NCBI RefSeq assembly: GCF_002950945.1
Contig: NZ_CP012673.1
Location: 1,798,001-1,862,000 of the forward strand
Reading direction: 5' to 3'
DNA length: 64,000 nt
From: Sorangium cellulosum
GTDB taxonomy: Bacteria; Myxococcota_A; Polyangia; Polyangiales; Polyangiaceae
The notes beneath the pieces were generated by a model that saw nothing but the letters and a program-made list of their open reading frames with translations, had not been told where the DNA came from and searched no databases. A program made the position numbers and the translations under genes. Shown one piece after another: positions 1 to 9,214 of the stretch (position 1 is its first letter; each line of letters starts with the position of its first letter).

Positions 1-1
1 C

Positions 2-145
2 GCCACCTTCGATGGCAGCAGCGGCTGGCAGTGCACCCGCGATCGCGCCGAGGACTGCACCGAGACCGACGACCGCTGCCATTGGGAGCCCGCCAACCTG
101 GAGGCCCCGCCCCCGCAGGAGCCGCCCCCGCCGTTCGACCCTTGA
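2..145 (+). CDS. C-terminal end of an unidentified protein (5' truncated)
   Basis: The last 47 codons of a protein that begins left of the window and ends at TGA 143-145. The visible piece has three cysteines and two tryptophans in an acidic stretch, then a proline-rich tail that finishes PPPPFDP. Paired Cys and a Pro-rich end would suit a secreted or surface protein, but no family can be named from this fragment. The reading frame is open from the first base and has the strong G/C third-position bias of its neighbours, which is the only evidence that it is coding. Confidence 0.45.
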   Translation, partial: ATFDGSSGWQCTRDRAEDCTETDDRCHWEPANLEAPPPQEPPPPFDP

Positions 146-322
146 TAGCCCGGCTCGCCGCCGTCGCGGTCGCGTGCTGACGGCCAGCCCGACGTCGCGG
201 GCGTGGGCATCGACGCCGCTGCAGCTGGTCGTCGCAGGACGGTCATTGTAGGGCCTCCGCTCGTCACGGCGCGCCCACTAGCCCTGGTCCGCTGCGCTGC
301 CGCCGGGCCGTTGCCGTCGCGC

Positions 323-1780
323 TCACTCCGGCGACGACAGCGCGGCCGGCGACTGCGGGATCGGGAACGCGCGCTCAGGGACGGTCGGCATCGTGTCCTC
401 GGCTTCGGGCCGCTCTCCCATCGTGAAGTTCTGCTGTACGGGGGGCTTCGCCGCGTCACCCGTCACGTCGAGCTTCCAGATGCGACCGGACGCCGGGCCG
501 TCGATCAACAGGCTCTGCCGTGTGTTGCCGCTCAGGGTCAGCTGTTCGAGCGTCACCTCGGAGCCGTCGAGCCAGTCGATGCCGTCGCCCACGTTGTCGA
601 TCGCCGGCTCACCGCTCCCGTTGAAGACGGGCAGCCACTCGAGCTGGGTCGACGTGACCGCCGACTTGCACAGGATGATGCTGCGCGAGCTGCCCGTGAT
701 TCCGATGCCGACGCCGAAGTTGCCGTCCAGCTTCCCGTTGTGCAGGGTGACGCAGCCCGCCCCGCCGGTCTGGCAGACGTTCTGGATCCAGAGCCCCCGC
801 GTGTTTCGGCTGATCTCGATGGACTCGTCCTCCCCCTCATCGCCCAGCGCGGCCGTCGAGTGGTCGACGAGGATGCCGAAGGAGCGGCTGTCGAGCACCC
901 GCACCTTCGTCGCGCCGAGCACGCTCGAGCACTCCGCCACCGAGATGCCGCCGCCGAAGCCGCCCGACTCGACGGCATCGCCTTCCCTCGAGTCCGTCAC
1001 GTCCACGTCCACCAGGCTGGCGGTGGCGCCGCGCAGCGAGACGCCGATGATGTGGTTGCTGCGGATGACGCTGCTCTTCACCTCCAGCGCAGGGCGGCTC
1101 GCGCAGGCGCAGCTCTCTTGATCACAACCCTGGCCCTGAATCACGATCCCACCGCGCTGGGCGCCCGCGACGACGCTCCGCTCCAGCGTCACGTCAGCGT
1201 CCACGGCGAAGACGCCGACGTGCCCCGAATCGATGATCTCGGAGTCCACGATCGCGATCGAGGAGCCCGGACGGATTTCGACGCCAGGGCGCTCATGGCC
1301 CCTTTCCCCGACGACGCGGACCGAGTCGATGCGCACGCCGGTCGCCCCCTGCACGCTTACGCCCTCCCGTCCGACCGTGAGGCCACGCACCACGGCGCCC
1401 TCGCCTGCGGCGAGCACGACGCCCTGGACCTCCACCGCGGCCGCCGAGCGTCCGAGGAGGCTCACGCCGCCAGGAACACTGAGCACGCCGTACCGGCCCT
1501 CTCGGAGCGCGATGCAGGTGCCGGCCGCGGCGGCCTCAGCAGCAGCGGCGAGCTCATCCTCGCTCGTGACGTCGACCACCGAGGTGCATGCGGCTCCCTC
1601 GGTGCAGGTCTCGCCGGCGCAGACTTCCCCGGCCGGGACGCCCGCGCAGACACCGCGGACCAGGTTGCCCTCGGGGCATGTCGCTGACGCAGTCTCGTCA
1701 CCGCCGCATCCAGCGACGGTCGCGCACGCAGCGCTGCCCGTCATCGCCGCCGAAAACCAAGCCCAGAACCTGTTTGCCAT
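323..1780 (-). CDS. Putative lipoprotein with right-handed parallel beta-helix repeats
   Basis: Predicted 485-residue surface lipoprotein. The ATG at 1780 is preceded by GGAGG at good spacing; a longer frame upstream lacks a better site. The N-terminus is hydrophobic and ends in the lipobox VAGC (Cys25). A Cys-rich stretch follows (about residues 33-65). Residues about 75-470 carry repeated short strands and turns of the type V-x-G-x-x-V and I-x-D-S-x-I, typical of pectate-lyase-like or NosD-like beta-helix folds. Such folds bind or cleave polysaccharides or act as surface scaffolds; no catalytic residues could be identified. It diverges from the kinase gene that starts at 2083, so the two may share a control region. 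Confidence 0.75.
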   Translation of the reverse strand: MANRFWAWFSAAMTGSAACATVAGCGGDETASATCPEGNLVRGVCAGVPAGEVCAGETCTEGAACTSVVDVTSEDELAAAAEAAAAGTCIALREGRYGVLSVPGGVSLLGRSAAAVEVQGVVLAAGEGAVVRGLTVGREGVSVQGATGVRIDSVRVVGERGHERPGVEIRPGSSIAIVDSEIIDSGHVGVFAVDADVTLERSVVAGAQRGGIVIQGQGCDQESCACASRPALEVKSSVIRSNHIIGVSLRGATASLVDVDVTDSREGDAVESGGFGGGISVAECSSVLGATKVRVLDSRSFGILVDHSTAALGDEGEDESIEISRNTRGLWIQNVCQTGGAGCVTLHNGKLDGNFGVGIGITGSSRSIILCKSAVTSTQLEWLPVFNGSGEPAIDNVGDGIDWLDGSEVTLEQLTLSGNTRQSLLIDGPASGRIWKLDVTGDAAKPPVQQNFTMGERPEAEDTMPTVPERAFPIPQSPAALSSPE

Positions 1781-2082
1781 GATTTTGCCTCCGTGATTCG
1801 CCGCAAAGCCGTAGCTCGCCTGCGCGCAGCACGGGTATGCAAAAACGTGCGCGCCTGCGGCCCAGCATGTCCACGCGGGCGCCGGCGTCGCTCGCGCGCT
1901 GTTGGCGGCCCCTGGCCGGCCCTCGTGCCGGCCACGCCAGGGCCATGCAGCACCATCCCGCCCGATGTGAACACCAGTCTCGTCATTCCGACCCGCGCGG
2001 CGGCGACAGCACGGCACGGCGGCAACTCCGCGGAAAGACGTCCCCTTTTCACGGAACCCGATCGTCGGTACCCTCGCCCGTC
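1781..2082. promoter_or_regulatory. Divergent intergenic region, probable promoters of both flanking genes
   Basis: A 302-base gap between two divergent starts (lipoprotein to the left, kinase to the right). It must hold a promoter for each unless a longer N-terminus is used. Apart from the GGAGG ribosome site for the leftward gene, no convincing -35/-10 pair, hairpin or palindrome was recognised. Frames remain open across it on both strands, as expected at this G+C content. Confidence 0.4.
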
Positions 2083-5000
2083 ATGGCGTTGACGGACCCC
2101 TTCGGCTGGGTGGGCGCGACGCTCGACGGCCAGTTCTCCGTCGAGGCCGTCGTCGGCGAGGGCGGGTTCGGCGTCGTCTACCGGGGCGTCCACCTCGGGC
2201 TCGACGTCCCTGTCGCCGTCAAGTGCCTCCAGGCGCCGCCCGGCATGCCCCCCGCCGGGCGGAGCGGCTTCCTCGCGAAGCTGCGGGCCGAAGGCCAGCT
2301 CCTCCACCAGCTCTCGCGCCAGACAGCCAGCATCGTCCAGGCCCTCGATATCGGCGCTGCCGTCTCTCCGAGCGGCCTCTGGACACCCTACCTCGTCATG
2401 GAATGGCTCGACGGAGAGACGCTCTCCGCCGCGCTCGCGGCGCGCCGCGCCTGGGGGCGTGAGCCCATGGGCATCGACGAGGCGATCACGCTCCTCTCCC
2501 CGGCCGCGGAGGCGCTCGCCGTCGCCCATGAGAATCGCGTCTCGCACCGGGACCTCAAGCCTGCGAATCTGTTCTGCGTCCGTTTGCGCGGCAACGTCGC
2601 AATCAAGGTGCTCGATTTCGGCATTGCCAAGGTCTTCGAGGAGACCACGCCGTTCGAAGCAGCCCGCACCGCGACCAAGGAGGGCCAGCGCGCGTTCACC
2701 CCAGGCTACGCGGCCCCGGAGCAGTTCGTCCGGGAGTACGGCGCCACGGGGCCATGGACCGACGTCTTCGCCATGGCGCTCATCCTGATCGAGGTCACGT
2801 CGGGCCGGCGCGTGCTTCAGGGCGAGTCCCTCCTTCATCTCCTCATGTCCGCGAGCACGGCCTGGCAGCGTCAGGATCTGTTCTCCGGCGTCCCCTGGAT
2901 GCACCCGGGCGTGGACTCCGTCCTCCGCCGCGCGCTCGCGCCCGAAGCTGGCTCCCGCTTTCACAACATGAGGGAGCTCTGGTCGAGCCTGCTCAGGGCG
3001 CGCTCCAGCTCGGCAGACGCGTCGCTCGCCGCGACGCACCGCGAGGTGGATCGGGGCGAGGGCTCCGCGCCGCCGCGCCCGACCGATCCAGGGCGGCGCG
3101 CCGCCGGCGCCGCGAACGCTCTGCCGCGCCCATCTCCTCCGCCTCCGCCCTCCGCGCGGGCGGCGGCCTCGCTCTCCGCGCCGGGAGAGAACCGCATCTG
3201 CACCGTCCTGTGCGTCGACCTCTCCAGCGTCGCCGCGCGCTCTGCGCACCTCGACGACGAGGAGATCGCCGAGCTCACCGAGCGCAGCCGCGAGATCGTC
3301 GTCGCCGAGGTCGAGCGCATGGGGGGCCTCGTCACGGGCTCCGGCGACGCGCGTGTCGTCGCCGTCTTCGGCGTCCCGCGCGCGACCGACAACGACGCGG
3401 AGCGCGCCGTCGTCGCGGCGCTCCGCATGGCCGCGGTGCGCGTGAGCCCCACGCTCCGGCGCTCCGCGGCCCCCGCGCTCCTCGCCGCGTCGTTCGGGAT
3501 CGCCACCGGCCGGGTCTTCGCGCGGGCTGGCGGCGCGCCGCAGCCGTCGGAGCTCCTCGTGACCGGAGAGGCCGTGCGGCTCGCCACCGCGGTGCAGGCG
3601 GCCGCGCCCGCCGGGGCCGTCGTCGTCACGCGGGACACGTACCGGCAGGTCGCCGGCCGGTTCAATGTCGTGCCGCTCGCCCCGGCCGCCGTCCCCGGCC
3701 GGACCGAGCCGCTCTCCTGCTACCGGGTCGAGGGCGCGATCCACGGGCACGTCGCGTTCAGCCGGACGGACTTCCTCGGCCTGCCGACGAAGCTCGTCGG
3801 GCGCGGCGCCGAGACCCAGCACATGCTCGACGCGCTCGAGACGGTGCTCTCCGAGCGGCGGGCCCAGCTCCTGACGCTCGTCGGGCCGCCCGGCGTCGGG
3901 CGGAGCCGCCTGCTCGCGGAGCTCTTCGCGAGCCTCGCCGCCCGGCCCGGCGAGGTCCTGGGGCTGACCGCGCAGTGCTCGCCGCTCACCGCCGACATCA
4001 GCTACAGCCTCGCCTCGGCGCTCCTGCGCCAGCGCTTCCGGATCCGCCCGGGCGAGGGCCAGCGCGGGATCCGCCGCAAGCTGCGCCTCGGCCTGCGCTG
4101 GCTCCGGGCGCGCCACGCGAGCCAGGCGTCGCCTCCGGACGACGACCGCTGGATGGGCCACGCGACCGGAGAGGAGATCGGCGTCGCGGACATCGACGCC
4201 GCCCTGGTCCAGGTCGAGGGGATCCTCGGTGAGACGGCCGGGATGAGCGCCACCGTCGCCTCGCTCGGGCCCGAGGAGTCCGGGGCGCTCATGAAGCAGC
4301 GGATCACCGCCGCCCTGACGCGCCTCGCCCGCCTCGCCGCGCGGCAGCTGCCGATCGTGGTGATCTGCGACGACCTCCAGTGGGCCGACGACGCCAGCCT
4401 CGACCTCCTGGAGAGCCTCGTCCAGGGCGTGGCGGACCTGCCGCTCTTGTTCGTGTGCAGCGCGCGGACCGGGCTGCTCGAGCGCCGCCCTGGCTTCGGG
4501 GCCGACGTCGAGCCGCACCACCGCCAGGAGGTCGCGCCGCTCGCGCGCCGTCACATCGAGGACATGATCCGGGACTGGCTCCGCCGCGTGCCGGGCCTGT
4601 CCGCCGACGTGGTGCGGACGCTCGCCGAGCGCGCCGAGGGGAGCCCGCTCATCGTCGAGGAGCTGCTCCACCTGCTCGTGGACGCCGGCGCGATCGAGGC
4701 GCGGCGGCAGGAGTCGTGGGTGCTGCACGAGGAGCGGCTCGGGGCGCTGCGGTTGCCCGCGACGATCCAGGGCATCGTGCAGGCGCGGCTCGACCGGCTC
4801 GAGCCCGAGGTCCGGGAGGTGCTCCTGCGCGCGGCCGTCGTCGGGCGCACGTTCTGGCAAGGGGCCGTCGAGCACCTGCGGCCGGCGGGCGCGGCGGGCG
4901 ACGCCGGCGCCTCGGTGGAGGCGACGCTCGGGAAGCTCCGTCGGCGGCGGCTCGTCCGCCTGCGGGAGCCCTCCACGCTGCAGGGCGAGCGCGAGATGGT

Positions 5001-6432
5001 CTTCGCCGACGCGGCGACCCACGAGGTGGCGTACGAGATGCTGAGCGCGAAGCTCCGCCGCGCGCTGCACCTCGAGGCGGCCGCCTGGCTCGAGCGGCGG
5101 GCGGAGACGGGGGTCGCTGCGGCGCTGCTCGCGGCGCAGTACGACCGGGCGGGCGACGCGGCGCGCGCGGCCTCGGCCTACGCGCAGGCGGCGGCGCGCG
5201 CCATGTCCTTCGGCGAGAACGCCGAGGCGATCCGCCACCTCGAGCGGGCGCGCGCCCTGCAGGACCTGGACGCCGAGGCGAGCGGCGGCGAGCACGGCGG
5301 CGGACGCGCGCCCGAGCGGCGGAGCGCCGTCGCTCGGGAGCGCCTCCGCGTGCGCTTCGACCTCGGCGACGCGCTGCGCCGCGTCGGCCGGCTCGACGAC
5401 GCCGAGCGTGTGTACGAGGAGGCCCGGGCGCTGATCCCCGGGGCGGAGCGCCGCGCGGCGGCGAGCGGTGATCGGGCCGAGGCGCTCGGCTGGGACGCGA
5501 TCATCGACGCGCGGCTCGCGCTGATCGCGAAGGTGCGCGGCGCGCTCCCGGAGGCGCGCGCGCTCGCCGAGCGGGCGATCGCGCGCGCCACCGAGGCGGG
5601 GGAGATCCGCGAGGCGCTGGCCATGTACGCGCTGCTCGCGTTCCTGCACCGCCGCGAAGGGCGGCGCGACGAGAGCTGGCAGGCCGCTCGGACGGGGCTC
5701 CGGATCTGCCGGACGATACGCCGGAGCGACGAGCGCTGGGGAGAGGACGTCGCGGCGATCCTGCTCGGCGTGGCGCTCGCGCTCGCCTCGCGCGGCCGGA
5801 CGGTCAGCGCGGAGCGGACCTACCGCCAGGTAACGCGCCTGGTCTCGGACGCCTCCCATCCCCACCTCGTCAGCCTGGCGCTCAACGGCGTCGCCGTGAT
5901 GCGCCTCCGCGCGGGGGATCTCCCGGGGGCGCGCGAGACGTTCCTCCGCGCGATCCGGCTCAAGGAGCGCCTCGGGGATCTGCATCAGCTCGCGATCGGC
6001 TACAGCAACCTGGCCGAGACCGAGCTCGCCATGAAGGAGATCGCCGCTGCGCGCGATCACGCCCGGCGCGCGGTGCGGCTCGGGGAGCAGAGCCGCGCCG
6101 GCTCGGACCTGGCGGACATGTACCGGAACCTGGCCGAGGCGGAGCTCGGGACCGGCGATCCCGGCGCGGCGCTCGCGGCGGGCCAGAGGGCGCTCGCGAT
6201 CGCGGAGACGCGCGGGCAGGTCTACCTCGGCGACGTCGCGACGACGCTGGCGCGGGCGATCGCGCAGGCGGCGCCGTCGGCGGACGCGACCCTGCGCGCC
6301 GCCGCCCTGGGCGCGGCGGCGGCGCTCGACGCCTCGCTCGGCGCGCACTTCCGCGAGGGAGAGCTCCGCCAGACGGCCGAGGCGTGCCGTGTGCTGCTCG
6401 CTCGCGTCGCGGGCCGTCCGCCGGAGCGGTGA
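2083..6432 (+). CDS. Ser/Thr protein kinase fused to cyclase-like, AAA-type ATPase and TPR regions
   Basis: A 1,449-residue multidomain regulator. The ATG at 2083 puts the kinase domain at residue 18 or so; no strong ribosome site is seen. Kinase: Gly-loop GEGGFGVV (25-32), Lys47, HRD with Asp157, DFG Asp178, so probably active. A Pro/Ala-rich linker leads to a class III nucleotide-cyclase homology region starting near 369 (first metal Asp at 379). Next is an AAA-type ATPase with Walker A GPPGVGRS (601-608) and a DDLQWADD Walker B near 762. The last 500 residues look like TPR helices. The architecture resembles PknK-like and TOMM-type kinase/cyclase fusions of myxobacteria. Two oddities: Arg replaces the Walker A Lys, and the cyclase region lacks several catalytic residues. 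Likely cytoplasmic signalling; ligand and targets unknown. Confidence 0.88.
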   Translation: MALTDPFGWVGATLDGQFSVEAVVGEGGFGVVYRGVHLGLDVPVAVKCLQAPPGMPPAGRSGFLAKLRAEGQLLHQLSRQTASIVQALDIGAAVSPSGLWTPYLVMEWLDGETLSAALAARRAWGREPMGIDEAITLLSPAAEALAVAHENRVSHRDLKPANLFCVRLRGNVAIKVLDFGIAKVFEETTPFEAARTATKEGQRAFTPGYAAPEQFVREYGATGPWTDVFAMALILIEVTSGRRVLQGESLLHLLMSASTAWQRQDLFSGVPWMHPGVDSVLRRALAPEAGSRFHNMRELWSSLLRARSSSADASLAATHREVDRGEGSAPPRPTDPGRRAAGAANALPRPSPPPPPSARAAASLSAPGENRICTVLCVDLSSVAARSAHLDDEEIAELTERSREIVVAEVERMGGLVTGSGDARVVAVFGVPRATDNDAERAVVAALRMAAVRVSPTLRRSAAPALLAASFGIATGRVFARAGGAPQPSELLVTGEAVRLATAVQAAAPAGAVVVTRDTYRQVAGRFNVVPLAPAAVPGRTEPLSCYRVEGAIHGHVAFSRTDFLGLPTKLVGRGAETQHMLDALETVLSERRAQLLTLVGPPGVGRSRLLAELFASLAARPGEVLGLTAQCSPLTADISYSLASALLRQRFRIRPGEGQRGIRRKLRLGLRWLRARHASQASPPDDDRWMGHATGEEIGVADIDAALVQVEGILGETAGMSATVASLGPEESGALMKQRITAALTRLARLAARQLPIVVICDDLQWADDASLDLLESLVQGVADLPLLFVCSARTGLLERRPGFGADVEPHHRQEVAPLARRHIEDMIRDWLRRVPGLSADVVRTLAERAEGSPLIVEELLHLLVDAGAIEARRQESWVLHEERLGALRLPATIQGIVQARLDRLEPEVREVLLRAAVVGRTFWQGAVEHLRPAGAAGDAGASVEATLGKLRRRRLVRLREPSTLQGEREMVFADAATHEVAYEMLSAKLRRALHLEAAAWLERRAETGVAAALLAAQYDRAGDAARAASAYAQAAARAMSFGENAEAIRHLERARALQDLDAEASGGEHGGGRAPERRSAVARERLRVRFDLGDALRRVGRLDDAERVYEEARALIPGAERRAAASGDRAEALGWDAIIDARLALIAKVRGALPEARALAERAIARATEAGEIREALAMYALLAFLHRREGRRDESWQAARTGLRICRTIRRSDERWGEDVAAILLGVALALASRGRTVSAERTYRQVTRLVSDASHPHLVSLALNGVAVMRLRAGDLPGARETFLRAIRLKERLGDLHQLAIGYSNLAETELAMKEIAAARDHARRAVRLGEQSRAGSDLADMYRNLAEAELGTGDPGAALAAGQRALAIAETRGQVYLGDVATTLARAIAQAAPSADATLRAAALGAAAALDASLGAHFREGELRQTAEACRVLLARVAGRPPER

Positions 6433-6574
6433 GCTGCTTCGGGGCGACGGCGCGCAGCGGGTCCACGCGTCCGACACGAGACCCCGCACCGCGCCCGAAG
6501 TGTTCGTGTTCCACCAAAGTGGTATTCCACGCGTCGGCGGGCACGCGCAGGATGCCAGCAAGAGGGAATCGAAC

Positions 6575-8206
6575 ATGAAACTGATGATGAGCAACATGGT
6601 CCATGCCGCAGCGGTGGCCGTCCTTGTGGGCACGTCCGCGGTCACGTTGACGATGGGAGCGGCCGGCTGCGGCTCGATGCCCGCAGAGGAACACGACGAG
6701 GGCAAACCCCTGAGCCAGTCCCGCCAGGAGATCACGATCCTCGAGCTCTTCGCTGGCACGGTGCGGAGCAACTCTGGCGCGCTGCTGAGCGGCGCCGCCG
6801 TCTCGGTGAACGGGACCCTCGCCACGACGAACGCGGCGGGGTACTTCGAGCTTTATACCCCTCAAACCACGAGCTATGTGATCCAGGCGAGCAAGAGCGG
6901 CTACGTGACGTCGTCCACCCGGAGCGGGCTCGGCTCTGTGGACGTGGCGATGGAGCTGATCCCCGCGGAGGTCATCTCGATCAACCCGGCGGCGCCCATC
7001 GCGGTGACCGACAGCGTCGGGACGCGGATCGAGATCAACGCCGGAGCGCTGGTCGACGGCAGCGGAAACGTGGCCACCGGACCGCTCCAGCTGAACATTC
7101 ACACCTACAGGCTCCGGGAGGAGCCGATGATAGGGGACATGACCGGCGTCGCCGCCGATGGCAGCATCGTCGCGCTCCAGAGCGTCGGAGCATTTTCGGC
7201 CGAGTTCAGGGACGCGTCCGGCAAGCTGTACAACCTCGCGCCCGGGCAGTTTGCCAGCGTCTCGATGCTCGCCGACGCGGAGAACTCGTTCACGGGGCCG
7301 ATTGAGATGTGGCATCACGATCCTGCCAGCGGCCTCTGGTCGGAGCAGGGGATGGGCTATGTCGCCAACGGCGTGGCGACGGCGTCGCTCCCCCACTTCT
7401 CTGCCTGGAACTTCGACATCAAGAAGGCCGACCCGGCTTGCGTTCGTGTCACCGTCGACGAGGACTACCTGGACGAGCTCGGGGGGAAGCTCGAGCTCAG
7501 GGTCGTCGTCCCTGCTCCATGGTCCCGCACGCAGCCCGGGACGATCACGGAAGCGAAGAAGAACGTCTTCTACAACCTCCCTCGCAACACCGACGTGAAG
7601 GTGTTCATGCCCCCGAACACCTTGTACGCCACCGTGAACACGGGCAACCCGTGGGGAGGGACCGGCATCCCTGACTGGAAGAAGGTCCCTGGAAACTCGA
7701 ATTATTATCCGTCATGCAACGGATCCCTGCATATCCTGAACGGTACGCCGCAGGTGGCGACGTCCACCGTCAGCGGCAGCGTCTTGCTCCAGGGCCGCTC
7801 GAACCACAGCGGCGTGGTCGTGAAGGCGTGGAAGGGACCGAGCCAGGTGGGCGACGCGGCGGTCACGAGCGCCTCCGGGGCCTACTCGCTGAACCTGCCG
7901 CCCGACACCTACTCCATCACGGCGCTCAAGCCAGGTTACCTGACCGCCAGGATGAGCGCCATCGTGGCGGCGGCTGGCAGCACGACGACGATGAACAGCG
8001 TCACCCTGCCCGCCGGCGACCTGAACAACGACGATTGCATCACCTGGGCCGGTGACCTCCAAGTGGTCGGCGCCGCGGCGAACCCTGCCACTCCGGCCAC
8101 CCTGGGCAATGTCAAGGACATCGATGGGAATGGCACGATCAACAACACGGACTACGCGATCGTCCTGGGGAACTCCGGCCTGTGCGGGCCGGTCGTGTGG
8201 CCCTAG
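6575..8206 (+). CDS. Putative lipoprotein with carboxypeptidase-regulatory-like and dockerin-like modules
   Basis: Predicted 543-residue secreted lipoprotein. The ATG at 6575 gives a signal peptide ending in AAGC (Cys32). An Ig-like carboxypeptidase-regulatory-type module follows (about 55-130), then a middle domain, then a second such module (about 400-470). The C-terminus has two Asp/Asn-rich loops, starting DLNNDD and DIDGNG, spaced like the duplicated calcium-binding repeat of type I dockerin domains. These modules normally mediate binding to carbohydrates or partner proteins; no catalytic domain is visible. It follows the kinase gene on the same strand after 142 bases. A structural or carbohydrate-binding surface role is inferred. 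Confidence 0.75.
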   Translation: MKLMMSNMVHAAAVAVLVGTSAVTLTMGAAGCGSMPAEEHDEGKPLSQSRQEITILELFAGTVRSNSGALLSGAAVSVNGTLATTNAAGYFELYTPQTTSYVIQASKSGYVTSSTRSGLGSVDVAMELIPAEVISINPAAPIAVTDSVGTRIEINAGALVDGSGNVATGPLQLNIHTYRLREEPMIGDMTGVAADGSIVALQSVGAFSAEFRDASGKLYNLAPGQFASVSMLADAENSFTGPIEMWHHDPASGLWSEQGMGYVANGVATASLPHFSAWNFDIKKADPACVRVTVDEDYLDELGGKLELRVVVPAPWSRTQPGTITEAKKNVFYNLPRNTDVKVFMPPNTLYATVNTGNPWGGTGIPDWKKVPGNSNYYPSCNGSLHILNGTPQVATSTVSGSVLLQGRSNHSGVVVKAWKGPSQVGDAAVTSASGAYSLNLPPDTYSITALKPGYLTARMSAIVAAAGSTTTMNSVTLPAGDLNNDDCITWAGDLQVVGAAANPATPATLGNVKDIDGNGTINNTDYAIVLGNSGLCGPVVWP

Positions 8207-8314
8207 CCTCGGGGCCGGGCACGCCTCGACGCTGCTGGGCAACGGCAGGATGCCGATCGTGAGATCCGAGACCACGATTTGTTGAACGGGCCGGCGGGCG
8301 CTACCCTCCGCTGC

Positions 8315-9166
8315 ATGAAAATTGCCGTTGTCGGACCGGGCGGAATTGGAAGCACGTTCGCGTTTCAGCTCTCGCAGGCGGGGCACGAGGTGACGGTGGT
8401 CGCTCGCGGCAAGCGGCTCGAGCAGCTGCAGCGGGACGAGGCGATCGTGAGCGCCGCGGGGAAACGCGCGGCGGTGCGGGTGAGCGCCGCGCTCGACGCG
8501 ACGACGGCGTGGGACCTCGTGCTCGTGACGGTGCTCGCGCCGCAGGTGGACGCAGTGCTGCCCGCGCTGGCCGGGAGCGCGGCGAAGGCGGTGATGTTCA
8601 TGTTCAACACCTTCGAGTCGCTGGACCGCCTCCGGGACGCGGTGGGCCCGGCGCGCTTCGCCTTCGGCTTCCCCGCGATCCTGGCGAGCCTCGACGACGG
8701 CAAGCTGACGTCGAAGATCGTCACCCGAGGCCTGGTCACCACGGTGACGGACGCGGCCTGGGCGAAGGTGTTCTCGGACGCGGGCATCCCCGCCGTCGTG
8801 CATCCGGACATGGAGAGCTGGCTGCGTACCCATGCGGCGCTCGTCGTGCCCGTGATGGTCGCCACCGTCATGGCGCACGAACGAAAAGCAGGCGTGTCGT
8901 GGACGGAGGCGATGCGCCTGGCGCGCGCCATGGAGGAAGGATTCCGCCTGGTGCGCCGGCTCGGCAATTCCATCACACCGCAGCCGATGGTGGCGCTGAG
9001 CCGCTTGCCAGCACCGGTGGTGGCGACGCTCCTGTGGACGGTCAGCAGGCTCCCCGACATGCGCAAGCTGGGCGCCGCGGGGCCCGGCGAGCCACGCGCG
9101 CTGATCGACGCGATGGGCGCCGCGGCACCCGGCCAGACGCCGGCGCTGCTCGCCATCCGACCCTGA
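8315..9166 (+). CDS. Ketopantoate reductase-like NAD(P)-dependent oxidoreductase
   Basis: A 283-residue protein of the ApbA/PanE type, which reduces 2-ketopantoate to pantoate with NADPH in pantothenate synthesis. It begins IAVVGPGGIGSTF, a classic Rossmann dinucleotide loop (G7-x-G9-x-x-G12), followed by VVARG as in PanE proteins. The length fits the family (about 290-310), though it is slightly short. ATG 8315 is chosen because it puts the Rossmann strand at the N-terminus; an in-frame start 12 codons upstream adds nothing conserved. Many PanE-like paralogues have other 2-keto substrates, and there are no other pantothenate genes nearby, so the exact substrate is open. It converges on the broken LysR gene. 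Confidence 0.8.
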   Translation: MKIAVVGPGGIGSTFAFQLSQAGHEVTVVARGKRLEQLQRDEAIVSAAGKRAAVRVSAALDATTAWDLVLVTVLAPQVDAVLPALAGSAAKAVMFMFNTFESLDRLRDAVGPARFAFGFPAILASLDDGKLTSKIVTRGLVTTVTDAAWAKVFSDAGIPAVVHPDMESWLRTHAALVVPVMVATVMAHERKAGVSWTEAMRLARAMEEGFRLVRRLGNSITPQPMVALSRLPAPVVATLLWTVSRLPDMRKLGAAGPGEPRALIDAMGAAAPGQTPALLAIRP

Positions 9167-9214
9167 GACCTCGCCGCCGCCATCCCCTCCGCGCCCGGCG
9201 CATACCGCCCGGCG

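Noticed and set aside
2083..6432. A TOMM (thiazole/oxazole peptide) biosynthetic cluster suggested by the kinase/cyclase architecture
   Set aside because: No cyclodehydratase, dehydrogenase or precursor peptide gene was found nearby.
1741..6825. A 1,694-codon open frame on the minus strand opposite the kinase gene
   Set aside because: Its translation is Arg/Gly/Ala-rich without any domain, and it mirrors the real gene. Long antisense frames are expected where third codon positions are almost all G or C.
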